This document shows positions 17,401 through 24,661 of a stretch of DNA of 64,000 nucleotides, piece after piece. How positions within the stretch are numbered: position 1 is the stretch's first letter; every line of letters starts with the position of its first letter. The notes below the pieces were generated by a model, which did no database searches, had not been told where the DNA came from, and saw only the letters and a list, made by a program, of their open reading frames with translations. This DNA comes from Streptomyces sp. NBC_00654 (lineage in GTDB: Bacteria; Actinomycetota; Actinomycetes; Streptomycetales; Streptomycetaceae): assembly GCF_026341775.1 (NCBI RefSeq), contig NZ_JAPEOB010000001.1:4645009-4709008 (forward strand), written 5' to 3'. Both the position numbers and the translations under genes were made by a program.

Positions 17401-18172
17401 GGGGGTGGCGTTGTGGGACGCGGACACCGGCCACCCCCGCCTGTCCATCGACACCAAGGACGTGAAGGGAGTAGAACTCAGCCCGGACGGACGCACTCTG
17501 GGTATCCACCACAGCGAAATGCTGGAAATCTGGGACCTGGCCGCCCATCGCCCCCGCAAAAAAATTCCCGAAGCCTTGACCGATTACGTCAGCTCGTTCG
17601 CGTTCAGTCCGGATGGGCACACCCTCGCCACCGAAAGAGACGACGGAAAAGTCCGGCTGTGGGATATGGCCACCGGCCGTCTCCGCAGAACCCTGACCGG
17701 GCATACCGACGGCGTTGGACTTCTCGCCTTCAGTCCGGACGGACGCACCCTGGCCACTGCCGGCGAAGACCGCGTTGTCCGGCTCTGGGACACGGCTACC
17801 GGCCGTCTCCGCAAGAGACTGCCCGGATACATCAACCCTCGACACTTCCTGGAATTCAGTCCGGACAACCGCACCCTGGCCACCGCAGGTATCGACGACC
17901 GCACCGTACGCCTGTGGGACACAAAAACCGACACGGTAGTAGCCACACTCTCCGGACACACCGGCATGACAACCGTCGTCGACTTCAGCCCCGACGGCCG
18001 CACCCTGGCCACCAGCAGCAATGACCGGACCGTAAGACTCTGGGACGTAGCCCTGCCCACCCCTACCGCGGCGATCAGCAAGATCTGCCACGCGGTTGGG
18101 CGCGAACTCACCAAGCAGGAAATAGCCGCCTACCTACCAGACCACCCCACCGGACGAACGTGCACGGTCTGA
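14462..18172 (+). CDS. HTH-nSTAND NTPase-WD40 repeat protein
   Basis: A 1236-residue multidomain protein. Residues about 10-90 form an XRE-like helical domain (FAHELRKLRDEAG ... SGATLSQAAGG). A nSTAND1-type NTPase follows, with PYRGLARFEPGDADLFFGR, Walker A GASGSGKSS (141-149) and Walker B LIVDQFEEIF (about 205-214). One membrane helix lies near 522-542 (LAVLLALALTAGTIAW). Residues 613-1206 hold about 14 WD40 repeats, each with FSPDGRTLAT ... VRLWD. Such proteins are signal-sensing NTPases of predicted conflict or programmed-death systems in multicellular bacteria: the propeller senses and the NTPase assembles. No effector nuclease or protease is visible. GTG 14462 is the likeliest start; upstream in-frame sequence lacks coding character. 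It is transcribed alone. Confidence 0.85.
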   Translation: MGRPENPIDPQDGPIARFAHELRKLRDEAGAPAYRAMARRAGYSGATLSQAAGGERLPTLPVLLAYVTVCRGDTADWQHRWERANAELLRLPRPADQDTEPPYRGLARFEPGDADLFFGRDHLIDDLLELARNRRVTALVGASGSGKSSLLRAGLVPHLRHTDQPAPRPAALRIITPGAHPLRTHEQRLTPVATTGGNEGAATWLIVDQFEEIFTLCRDPAERTAFIDRLLTANDPDSRLRVLIAIRADFYNRCLEHHNLTTVLRDATMPVGPMNADELREAIVKPATARGLIVERGLTARILQDIDGEPGALPLMSHALLETWRRRRGKALTEAAYDAADGLHGAITHTAETAYTTLTPAQTLLARRILLRLITPGEGTQDTRRPVDRTELDTADPTDTNAVLERLTSARLLTVDGPTIDLAHEALITAWPRLRRWIDEDRERLRIHRQLTEATHIWNNLDHDPGALYRGTRLATAEETFTTPQARSDLTLPEQEFLTTSTTTRHHEEHNATRTTRRLRRLTTTLAVLLALALTAGTIAWDQYRTSDKERRRTSTAQRVAQSRELAAQSAALLGTDSDLASLLAIQAYKSHRTPQALESLQAAAAAPLLQRLTGHNNWVHAVAFSPDGRTLTTVGDNEALLWNVTTGRLSKPVPDFSKGVSAPMSISPDGQTLATIPFSDGQEVRLWDAAAGRLRTFVGERARRTFALQFSPDGRTLATASTHGMVLWNTKTARALTTIRLQSEDYMAVMAFSPDGRTLAAIRGSDHKILLWNAATGHLRKAFPGVAGMVGSMVFSPDGQTLATAFGTNNTPVRLWDTSTGRLRRSLDKQANETTSLAFSPDGHTLATGGADHTVRLWDTATGSSVASLPGHTDIVSSVVFSPDGHTLATGSWDQTVRLWDMTATRTRAVLAGEAVSDVTFSPDGRSLATASSFPTQLDRWDIASRKPRLRVSIPFKTPGTVVFGPDRRTVLDVGFPDGGVALWDADTGHPRLSIDTKDVKGVELSPDGRTLGIHHSEMLEIWDLAAHRPRKKIPEALTDYVSSFAFSPDGHTLATERDDGKVRLWDMATGRLRRTLTGHTDGVGLLAFSPDGRTLATAGEDRVVRLWDTATGRLRKRLPGYINPRHFLEFSPDNRTLATAGIDDRTVRLWDTKTDTVVATLSGHTGMTTVVDFSPDGRTLATSSNDRTVRLWDVALPTPTAAISKICHAVGRELTKQEIAAYLPDHPTGRTCTV

Positions 18173-18204
18173 GCTGGCGGTCCTATGGGTGGTTTCATGT
18201 GCTC

Positions 18205-18486
18205 TGGACGAGGCGCCGCCTCTACCTCCACCACCTCGCCCTGGGAGAGGAGGAAACAGCAGGGCATGGGTGCGGCGGGCGGCCCAGGAGCAGGCGGCGA
18301 AGAAGGCGGCCGGGCATCGAGACGTCGCAGCGACTCGGCCGACATCGTTGGACCATCGAACGGACCATGGCCTGGCTCGCCGGCTGCCGACGACTCCACC
18401 GCCGCTACGAACGCAAAGCCGAGCACTTCCTCGCCTTCGCCGGCATCGCATGCACCCTCATCTGCTACCGCAGACTCGCTTCCTGA
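18205..18486 (+). pseudogene. Mosaic remnant: operon-gene piece plus IS5 transposase end
   Basis: Bases 18218-18258 closely match 32870-32910, encoding LYLHHLALGEEE of the 270-residue protein at 32518. This is followed by an unrelated spacer and the C-terminal end of an IS5-family transposase (RLGRHRWTIERTMAWLAGCR then AGIACTLICYRRLAS, 18310-18486). Neither gene is complete. The mosaic records at least two past rearrangements. Confidence 0.65.
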
Positions 18487-18520
18487 TACACAGGCATGGC
18501 ACCGGACGAGATGATTCGCG

Positions 18521-18832
18521 TTACGAACCCTCGACCGGCAGCCCTGCCACAAACACTGCAAGATCGGACGCTTGGGGCGGCGCCTGCCCATGCAGAAACC
18601 GCTGGTAGTGGTCAGCGACGAGACGGCGCAGGTCTGCCTCGGCCGGTTCATCACCCGTGAGCGCAAGGGCGACCTGATGTGGCTCACCCGTCATGCGCAA
18701 CGGTCTGGCCAGAGCATCGAACCCGCAGACGTACTCATCGGGCATCTCCCACCATGCCTCGGCGAAGGCTCGGTCTCGGAGGACATACATGTAGTGATCG
18801 TCATCGAAGAGGATCACAGGGCCGATCGGCAT
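18521..18832 (-). CDS. Small acidic protein, function unknown
   Basis: A 103-residue soluble protein from ATG 18832 (GTG 18838 is possible). It starts MPIGPVILFDDDHYMYVLRD and includes FAEAWWEMPDEYVCGFDALA and a final helix VADHYQRFLHGQAPP. The alternating beta-strand and helix pattern with many acidic and aromatic residues resembles immunity-type proteins, but no family is recognised. It lies between transposase remnants and has no partner gene. The codon usage is normal for the region. Confidence 0.6.
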   Translation of the reverse strand: MPIGPVILFDDDHYMYVLRDRAFAEAWWEMPDEYVCGFDALARPLRMTGEPHQVALALTGDEPAEADLRRLVADHYQRFLHGQAPPQASDLAVFVAGLPVEGS

Positions 18833-18926
18833 AGTCACTCGTGGGGTATTACGCACCCTGCAGGTCAGATGCATGCCTCAGCAACCTGAGCTCCAGGTCA
18901 GTACTGCCAAATGAGATGACGTCTTA

Positions 18927-19791
18927 GACCGTGTTTTATGTGGGCTCGGCTCGTTGGGTCGTTCATGGGGCGGGGTACGTGGAGTTGGATTGTTCCGGAT
19001 GGGCTGTGGGAGATCGCGGAGCCGCTGATCCCGCCGTCGAAGGTGCGACCGCAGGGCGGCGGGACCCAGGACACGCCTGATGAGACGCTGTTCGCCGCGA
19101 TCATCTATGTCCTGGTCAGCGGCTGTGCCTGGCGGGCCTTGCCGCCCTGCTTTGGGATATCGAAGTCGACGGCCCACCGCAGGTTCCTGATCTGGTCGAG
19201 AGCCGGTGTCTGGGGCCGGCTGCACGAGGAGATCCTGCACCGCCTGGACGACGCCGGCCTGCTCGACCTGTCCCGGGCCGTGCTCGATTCCGCGCACGTG
19301 AGGGCTAAAAAAGGGGCGAACTCACAGGTCCGAGCCCCGTGGACCGGGGCAAGCCGGGTTCCAAGATGCACGTCCTGTCGGACGCGAACGGACTGCCCCT
19401 CCTCGTCGGCGTCTCCGCGGCGAACACTCACGACAGCCTCGCGCTGAAGCCCATGATCGCGGGTCACCAAACGAGACACGACCCTCACCGAGGCCGCTAC
19501 TTCAAGCCCCAGCGTCTCCACGCGGACAAGGCGTACGACGTCCCTCACCTGCGTAAATGGCTATGGGGCAAGCACATCGGCGTCCGCATCGCCCGTAAGG
19601 GAGTCGAGTCCAGCGAACGGTTAGGGCGCCGACGTTGGGTCATCGAACGCACCATGTCGTGGCTGACCGGCTACCGCCGCCTCAACCACCGATACGAACG
19701 CCACCCCCGTAACTACCTGGCCTTCCTCGGACTCGCCGCCACACTCTGCTGCTACAAACGACTCGCCCGTCTCACCACATAGGACACGGTC
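18927..19791 (+). mobile_element. Intact IS5-family element (IS427-like)
   Basis: The 865-bp element has terminal inverted repeats GACCGTGTTTTATGTGG on the left and GACCGTGTCCTATGTGG on the right (complement), and is flanked by a TTA direct repeat (18924-18926 and 19792-19794). It carries one transposase in two overlapping frames. It interrupted an older IS5-type remnant whose sequence continues from 19795. Confidence 0.85.
18965..19782 (+). CDS. IS5-family transposase, two frames
   Basis: The first frame encodes MGRGTWSWIVPDGLWEIAEP and the DUF4096-like N-terminal domain up to LDSAHVRAKKGA. The second continues GPSPVDRGKPGSKMHVLSDA through the DDE part to RYERHPRNYLAFLGLAATLC. They overlap at an A6 run (19307-19312) followed by G4, a slippery site where a -1 shift makes the full-length enzyme, as is known for this IS group. 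Key residues visible are Asp in VLDSAHVRAKK, Asp in HADKAYD and Glu in RRRWVIERTMSWL. The open frames and clean ends suggest a functional element. Confidence 0.85.
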
Positions 19792-19794
19792 TTA

Positions 19795-20565
19795 ACGTGT
19801 GCGACTTCGTGTCGCACCTTGATCTTGTTGATGCACCGCTCGACCGTGTTCCGCTGTTTGTACGCTTCGCGCGCGAACGCCGGAGGGCGCCCACCGCGGC
19901 TGCCAAGCCGCTTGCGATTCGCTGCCTGGTCACCGGGTTGGGGAATCACCGCCCGGATCCCGCGATGTCGCAGGTAGGTGCGGATCGCGCGAGACGAATA
20001 CGCTTTGTCCGCGAGGACCGCGGTGGGCGTCGTTCAGGGTCTGCCGACCGGCCGAGGCACCCGGATCCCCGTCATCACGTCCGGGAATGCCGGGGCGTCA
20101 CCTGCCTGGCCGGGGGTAATTACGAAGGCCAGCGGGCGGCAGCGGCTGTCGGCCGCCAGGTGGATCTTCGTTGTCAGCCCACCACGAGACCGCCCCAGTG
20201 CATGATGGTCCGGTTCCTCGACCAGGGCCCCTTTCTACGGGCTCCGGCCGCGTGCTGGTGAGCACGAACGACCGTGGAGTCCACCGCGACGGCCCAGTCC
20301 AGATCGCCCTCGGCATCAGCCTGGGCGAGGAGGTTCGTGAAGACCCTTCTCCAGGTGCCGTCAGCTGCCCACTTCCGCAGCCTGTTGTGGACGCCCTTCC
20401 ACGAACCGAAGTGCTCGGGTAGGTCCACCCACGGAATCCCGGTGCGGTACTTGAACGCGATCGCGTCGATCACCTGCCGGTGATCCCGCCACCGCCGCCC
20501 CGCCTCGGCGTCCGATCCGGCAGCAACGGCTCGATCCGCGCCCACTGCGCATCACTCAACGACAT
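19795..20565 (-). pseudogene. Degenerate IS5-family transposase
   Basis: The minus strand starts MSLSDAQWARIEPLLPDRTP at 20565. It shifts frame at a G-rich run (about 20490), continues RQVIDAIAFKYRTGIPWVDL and VAVDSTVVRAHQHAAGARRK, and ends near 19800 with KQRNTVERCINKIKVRHEVA after further frame breaks. The 3' end is cut by the younger IS element at 19791. It is not functional. Confidence 0.8.
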
Positions 20566-20617
20566 GCCCCAACGAACGACTCGCATCTGCCGAGGCAACG
20601 GCCGCCCGCCGTACCGG

Positions 20618-21121
20618 TCAGATGGGCCGCAGTACCTGATCAGGCTCTGCGGAAGCAGCCCCGACGTACTCTGCGAAGTCCACGTTGCCGAGCGCCAGGT
20701 CCACCTGGACGCCGTGCACCGCGGCGGGCAGGGCTCGAAACTCCCTGGGATCCGGCGACTCGATGAGTTCCTGGTAATAGACGGGGTCAAGGCCACTCAC
20801 GTCCTCCCGGACGGTCGACAAAGCCAGCAACGCCCGCGCCGGCGACTTCATCGTGTCGCGGTCAGCGAGGAAGACGACCATCAGGTCCTCATCCACCACG
20901 GCAGCAAGAACCTCATCGGCCGTTGCTCCTGACCAAGCAGGCGCATCGACCAGCTGCACTGCTGCGGCAAACTCACCGCCCGGCCCCCACGGCCGGTGCA
21001 ACTCCCCAACCACCGCGTTCCACGAATCGTCGTCGCTGAAGTCGGTCCTGATGACGAGAACGTCGAACAAGTCGCGTCCGATCTCAGGCAGCACTCGCTC
21101 AAGGTTCTCCGGCAACGTCAT
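20618..21121 (-). CDS. DUF6924-type protein
   Basis: A 167-residue soluble protein from ATG 21121 (MTLPENLERVLPEIGRDLFD). The pattern LVIRTDFSDDDSWNAVVGEL near the start, VVFLADRDTMKSPARALLAL in the middle and a late REFRALPAAVHGVQVDLALG matches, from memory, the actinobacterial DUF6924 family, in which a conserved RTDF motif and an N-x-(D/N)F end are typical (here LALGNVDFAEYV). The family's function is unknown. GGGAGAG lies upstream of the start. It is isolated between an IS remnant and a fragment of the HTH-like gene. Confidence 0.75.
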   Translation of the reverse strand: MTLPENLERVLPEIGRDLFDVLVIRTDFSDDDSWNAVVGELHRPWGPGGEFAAAVQLVDAPAWSGATADEVLAAVVDEDLMVVFLADRDTMKSPARALLALSTVREDVSGLDPVYYQELIESPDPREFRALPAAVHGVQVDLALGNVDFAEYVGAASAEPDQVLRPI

Positions 21122-21236
21122 GCCCAGGACTCTCCCACCCCGCACTGACAACCAGCTCCTGCGTGAGTGATCCGGAGGAAACGGCCTAGCCCACCGCTCC
21201 CTCGACAGGAAGGCACATCATGGCCGAGGACAGTCG

Positions 21237-21413
21237 ATGGTCGCGGAGGCGATCCGCACCGCGATGGGAGACGGGCCGCTGGACGGCTGGCAGGCTGCCG
21301 ACCGGCTGGCCGAGGCCCTGGGCACACCGGCCCCACCCGGCGGCCCCGCCACGGTGAGCGTGGCCGTCCTGGTGGAGCTGGTGACGGCCGGGCTGCTCGT
21401 CAACCTGTCATGA
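21237..21413 (+). CDS. Truncated copy of the HTH-like gene at 11970
   Basis: A 58-residue frame starting MVAEAIRTAMGDGPLDGWQA. Its first 110 bp are over 90% identical to 12118-12225, inside the DNA-binding gene at 11970, including AADRLAEALGTPAP. It then diverges, ends LVELVTAGLLVNLS, and its TGA overlaps the next ATG by four bases. Only the middle HTH-like unit is kept. It may be a genuine small gene made by recombination or a remnant. Confidence 0.5.
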   Translation: MVAEAIRTAMGDGPLDGWQAADRLAEALGTPAPPGGPATVSVAVLVELVTAGLLVNLS

Positions 21414-21562
21414 CCGGGACTTCCCACCACAACGGCGGCATGCGCCCGATCAGCGCCACGTTCCGCATGACCGAACCCACCGACGAGCAAGCGATGGAGT
21501 GGATGACCGCGACCATGCGCCACGCACTGCGCTGGGGCAGCTCGCGTCCCACCCCGGCTTGA
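21410..21562 (+). CDS. Small coupled protein of 50 residues
   Basis: ATG 21410 overlaps the stop of the previous frame (ATGA). It encodes MTGTSHHNGGMRPISATFRM followed by TEPTDEQAMEWMTATMRHAL, a short amphipathic helix. No family is recognised. The overlap suggests coupled translation with the truncated HTH-like frame. Confidence 0.45.
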   Translation: MTGTSHHNGGMRPISATFRMTEPTDEQAMEWMTATMRHALRWGSSRPTPA

Positions 21563-21680
21563 CGACTGCCACACCCACCCGGACAGCGCAGCGGCCCACC
21601 GCACCTCGTGCAGCATCACGCTCGGGGTGCAACAGAGTCCGCGTTGCGCCCCAGACCAGTCAGAGCATCGGCCAACGCGC

Positions 21681-21783
21681 GGCCACAGCACGAGACCCCG
21701 GGCGAATACCCGGGGTCTCTGTGTGACATGACGTGACGTCTGTCCAGCCGGTTCAACGACCTGCCACGGCTGGTGTCACGCCC
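21681..21783. repeat. Structured intergenic repeat, copy C
   Basis: The stem GAGACCCCGGG / CCCGGGGTCTC has the 6-base loop CGAATA. The GACATGACGTGACGTC block and the GGTGTCACG end are intact, but the small hairpin carries a mismatch (GACCTG in place of GACCGG). On its right it keeps the last codons of a helicase gene, on its left the HTH-gene fragment. Confidence 0.8.
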
Positions 21784-21805
21784 ACTCCACCCCGAGCCCG
21801 GCGAA
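21776..21805 (-). pseudogene. Stranded helicase C-terminal codons
   Basis: On the minus strand the last nine codons read FAGLGVEWA then TGA. The complete helicases at 39404 and 61304 end LAELGMEWA and LTELGMEWT in the same position relative to the repeat. Only this tail remains; the rest was replaced by the operon beginning at 21.8 kb. Confidence 0.6.
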
Positions 21806-21814
21806 TCATCGGGA

Positions 21815-22386
21815 ACGACGGCCACGGTCGGCGCGGCTCGGCCTGCTACTTCGGCCACCGCAGCGGCGCCGGCACACGACAGCAGTTCGAACTTCCCGAG
21901 GTCTTCCCGTACCTGTCGGAGAGCACCACGCGTTCGATTCTCACCAGTACGCCCGGAGCTGCCCGGCCGTTCCGGGAGCGCACCGCCGAGCTGCTGGCCG
22001 TCCCGCCGTTCCCGGACGATCTTGCACGGCGCAGCGTGGGGGCGGACCTGCCTCCCGTGGGTCCCGGCACACCGGTGTACGAACTGTGGCTCACCGCCTT
22101 CGCGAGCGGCTTGCTGCTCACCGGTGGCGGGCACGCCACACCCGAGGAGGTACGACAGCACGCCGCTACGCCGCCCGGGCGGGCGGCCGCGGCGTCGCTG
22201 GCCCCTGGCGGCCTCAGCCTGAGCGTTTCCATGCCGCGCCTGGCGGCCGCGGCGGGCCTGCTCACCGAAATCGTCCTGCATGGGCTGGCCCAGGGCGCGG
22301 ACGCCGGCGTCGCCCGCCGGTGGCCCACGGCCACCGAACTGCTGTCCGCCCGGACAGCGCATCGCAGAGAGGCAACACCCGGATGA
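21815..22386 (+). CDS. 5'-truncated first gene of the methyltransferase operon
   Basis: The frame is convincing from about ELPEVFPYLSESTTRSILTS onward (about 21890), through LPPVGPGTPVYELWLTAFAS to a C-terminal helix AAAAGLLTEIVLHGLAQGAD. There is no start codon between the repeat at 21783 and this sequence; the only in-frame starts are inside the repeat, so the 5' part was lost there. The TGA at 22384-22386 overlaps the next ATG (ATGA). The product is not recognised. It was presumably an enzyme of the same pathway as the four genes that follow. Confidence 0.6.
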
Positions 22387-23162
22387 CCGAAGGTCAGTTC
22401 AAGAATCCACGCACCCTTCCCCACGAGTCCGACCAGGAGCGGACCGCCCGGGTCAGCTTGACGGAGTTGATGCTCGGCTCGCCGATCCCCTCCGACTACC
22501 TCCTCGACAGCCTCAGCCTCTACATGCGCCGCCATCAGCTGGTCGACATGCTGTCGATGGACGCGCTCTACCGCATGAGCATGAAGGTGCCCGGTGTCGT
22601 CATGGAGTTCGGCGTCTTCCATGGCCGCCACCTGGCCACGTTCACCGCGCTGCGCAACATTTACGAGCCCTACAACTCGACCCGCCGGATCATCGGGTTC
22701 GATACCTTCACCGGATTCCCCGACCTCGCCGACCTGGACCGGGTCAGTCCAAGCGCCAGCCTCGGCCGGTTCGCCACACCGTCCGGGTACGCCGACCACC
22801 TGCGTGACGTCCTGGACGCCCACGAATCCCTGGACCCGCTCGCGCACATCCAGCGGACCATGGTCGTCGAGGGCGACGTGCGGGAGACCCTTCCCACGTA
22901 TCTGAGCGAGAATCCGCAGACAGTCGTCGCGCTCGCCTACTTCGATCTCGACATCTACGAGCCGACCCGCGCGGCCCTCGACGCGATCAGGCCGTACCTG
23001 ACGAACGGAAGCATCCTGGCGTTCGACGAGATCGCCCACCCGAAGTGGCCCGGCGAGACAGCCGCCCTTCGCGAGACCCTCGGCGACGAGGGGATGGAAC
23101 TGCGCATGCTCGACATCCAGGGGCGCGAGGCGCCCATCGCGTACGTGCGGTGGAACAGGTGA
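22383..23162 (+). CDS. TylF/MycF-type SAM-dependent O-methyltransferase
   Basis: A 259-residue class I methyltransferase. The SAM-binding start is GVVMEFGVFHGRHLATFTAL (about residues 68-87). The following IIGFDTFTGFPDL, the metal-site strand LAYFDLDIYEPTRAALDAI (about 182-200) and LAFDEIAHPKWPGETAAL (about 210-227) are characteristic of macrocin/mycinamicin 3'-O-methyltransferases, which use Mg2+ to methylate sugar hydroxyls. ATG 22383 overlaps the previous stop and its own TGA overlaps the next GTG, so it is translated within a coupled operon. A deoxysugar or glycoside of the product made here is the likely substrate. Confidence 0.85.
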   Translation: MTEGQFKNPRTLPHESDQERTARVSLTELMLGSPIPSDYLLDSLSLYMRRHQLVDMLSMDALYRMSMKVPGVVMEFGVFHGRHLATFTALRNIYEPYNSTRRIIGFDTFTGFPDLADLDRVSPSASLGRFATPSGYADHLRDVLDAHESLDPLAHIQRTMVVEGDVRETLPTYLSENPQTVVALAYFDLDIYEPTRAALDAIRPYLTNGSILAFDEIAHPKWPGETAALRETLGDEGMELRMLDIQGREAPIAYVRWNR

Positions 23163-23896
23163 CAGTGAGCGGGCCATGGCCGGCCGGCGCTCAGATCATG
23201 TTGCGTCACGCGGTCGCGGACCGTACATGGGCGCTGGTCCCGGTCACCGTGGTACATAACACGGCAGAGGCGACGCTGCTGCGGATCAGCGCGGGATCTC
23301 TGTACCTGGCGCCGCACGATGACAACGGCCGGCTACTCCGGCTGGGGCCTGACCGGTGGACGCCGGTGCCACGGCTGTGGACCACCCACGACGTGCACTA
23401 TCTCCTGCCCCGCGACCGGTGGTTCGCGCTCGGCCTGCTGCTTCGCCCGGGTACTCCGGAGCCGGTGGGTTGGTACCTCAACTTCCAGGACGCCCCCGTC
23501 TACCGGCCCTGGGGCATCGACACCCTCGATCTTGAGCTCGACATGGTCGCCCCGGCCGATCATCGGGACCGACTCCGGTGGAAGTTGAAGGACGCCCCAC
23601 GGTTCCGGCACCTGGTCACCACCGGATTCCTCAGTAAGGAACAGATGCGGCAGACGGTCGCGGGGGTGCGGGAGCTGCGTGCCCCGGACTCGCTGCGGGA
23701 CGAACGCGCCGAGCTGTTGCGGTCCGCGGGCCCGCACGGCCCGCCCGCCGACCTGGCCACGGCCGCCGCCTTCTGCGGCGCACTGCCACCCGATCTCACG
23801 GCGCGGGATCTTCCTGGCGCGGGCTGCGCCCCGGCCGACGTACGGTCGGCACAAGCCCGGCCCCGAGCCTTCTGGAAGCGAGTCACGAATGACTGA
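23159..23896 (+). CDS. DUF402-family protein
   Basis: A 245-residue protein from GTG 23159, which overlaps the methyltransferase stop; GTG 23165 is an alternative. The core LRPGTPEPVGWYLNFQDAPV then YRPWGIDTLDLELDMVAPAD (about residues 100-140) is the DUF402 motif: a Tyr/Asn strand and the metal-binding D-x-x-D-L-x-x-D. In this family FomD hydrolyses a cytidylylated phosphonate in fosfomycin biosynthesis and others are nucleotide phosphatases. Here it may act on a nucleotide-activated intermediate, an inference from the operon. The C-terminal 60 residues are Ala/Arg-rich and outside the domain. Confidence 0.8.
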   Translation: MTVSGPWPAGAQIMLRHAVADRTWALVPVTVVHNTAEATLLRISAGSLYLAPHDDNGRLLRLGPDRWTPVPRLWTTHDVHYLLPRDRWFALGLLLRPGTPEPVGWYLNFQDAPVYRPWGIDTLDLELDMVAPADHRDRLRWKLKDAPRFRHLVTTGFLSKEQMRQTVAGVRELRAPDSLRDERAELLRSAGPHGPPADLATAAAFCGALPPDLTARDLPGAGCAPADVRSAQARPRAFWKRVTND

Positions 23897-24659
23897 ATGG
23901 CAGGAATTCCGCGGCGGCGTGAACATCGTGCGCCGCCACGGTGACGTCATCCACCGGCCTGCGTCCGCGGCGACACCGGCGATCCACCGGCTGCTGCGGC
24001 ACATCCATGAGCAGGGTTTTCACGGCGTGCCGGAGCCACGGGGCTTCGACAGCGAGGGCAACGAGTTGCTCACCTTCCTTGACGGCGAGGTCCACGACGC
24101 GCTCACGCCGGAGCTGCGTACGCCCGAACTTCTTCACTCCGCGGCCACCCTGCTACGAGGCCTTCACGACGCGAGCGCCACCTTCCGGCCGCGTTCCGAC
24201 GACCGCTGGCTGCTCCCGGTCCGGCATCCGGCCGAGGTCATGTGCCACGGTGACGCGGCGCAGTACAACTGCGTCGTGAAGGACGGAGTGGCGGTCGGTT
24301 TCATCGACTTCGACGCGGCACACCCCGGGCCCCGAGTCTGGGACGTCGCCTACTCCGTGTACCGGTTCGCGCCGTTGCAGGGGCCGGACAATCCGGAGAG
24401 CTTCGGCACACCGGAGGAGCAGGGGCGCCGGGTCGCCGCTTTCTGCCGGGCGTACGGGCCAGGCGTGGGCGCCGAGGTCGTGGATGTCGTCCCCGACCGG
24501 CTACAGGCCCTCATCGGCTTCATGCGCGACCAGGCCGCTCAGGGCAACGAGGCGTTCCAGCAGCACATCGAGGAGGGCCACACCGACCTGTACGAGGCGG
24601 ACATTCGCTACGTGCGCGCCCAACGCGACACCTTGCGCGCCGCCTTCGAGGTGGGATAG
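23889..24659 (+). CDS. Aminoglycoside-type (APH) phosphotransferase
   Basis: A 256-residue kinase-like fold protein. The catalytic Brenner motif is VMCHGDAAQYNCVVKDG (about residues 117-133), followed by the metal-binding FIDFDAAHPGPRVWDVAY (about 139-156). The N-lobe starts MTEWQEFRGGVNIVRRHGDV and has no clear P-loop, as in this family. It would transfer phosphate from ATP to a hydroxyl of a sugar, choline-like or antibiotic substrate. ATG 23889 overlaps the DUF402 gene by 8 bp. In this operon it could modify the product for self-protection or be a biosynthetic step. Confidence 0.85.
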   Translation: MTEWQEFRGGVNIVRRHGDVIHRPASAATPAIHRLLRHIHEQGFHGVPEPRGFDSEGNELLTFLDGEVHDALTPELRTPELLHSAATLLRGLHDASATFRPRSDDRWLLPVRHPAEVMCHGDAAQYNCVVKDGVAVGFIDFDAAHPGPRVWDVAYSVYRFAPLQGPDNPESFGTPEEQGRRVAAFCRAYGPGVGAEVVDVVPDRLQALIGFMRDQAAQGNEAFQQHIEEGHTDLYEADIRYVRAQRDTLRAAFEVG

Positions 24660-24661
24660 CC

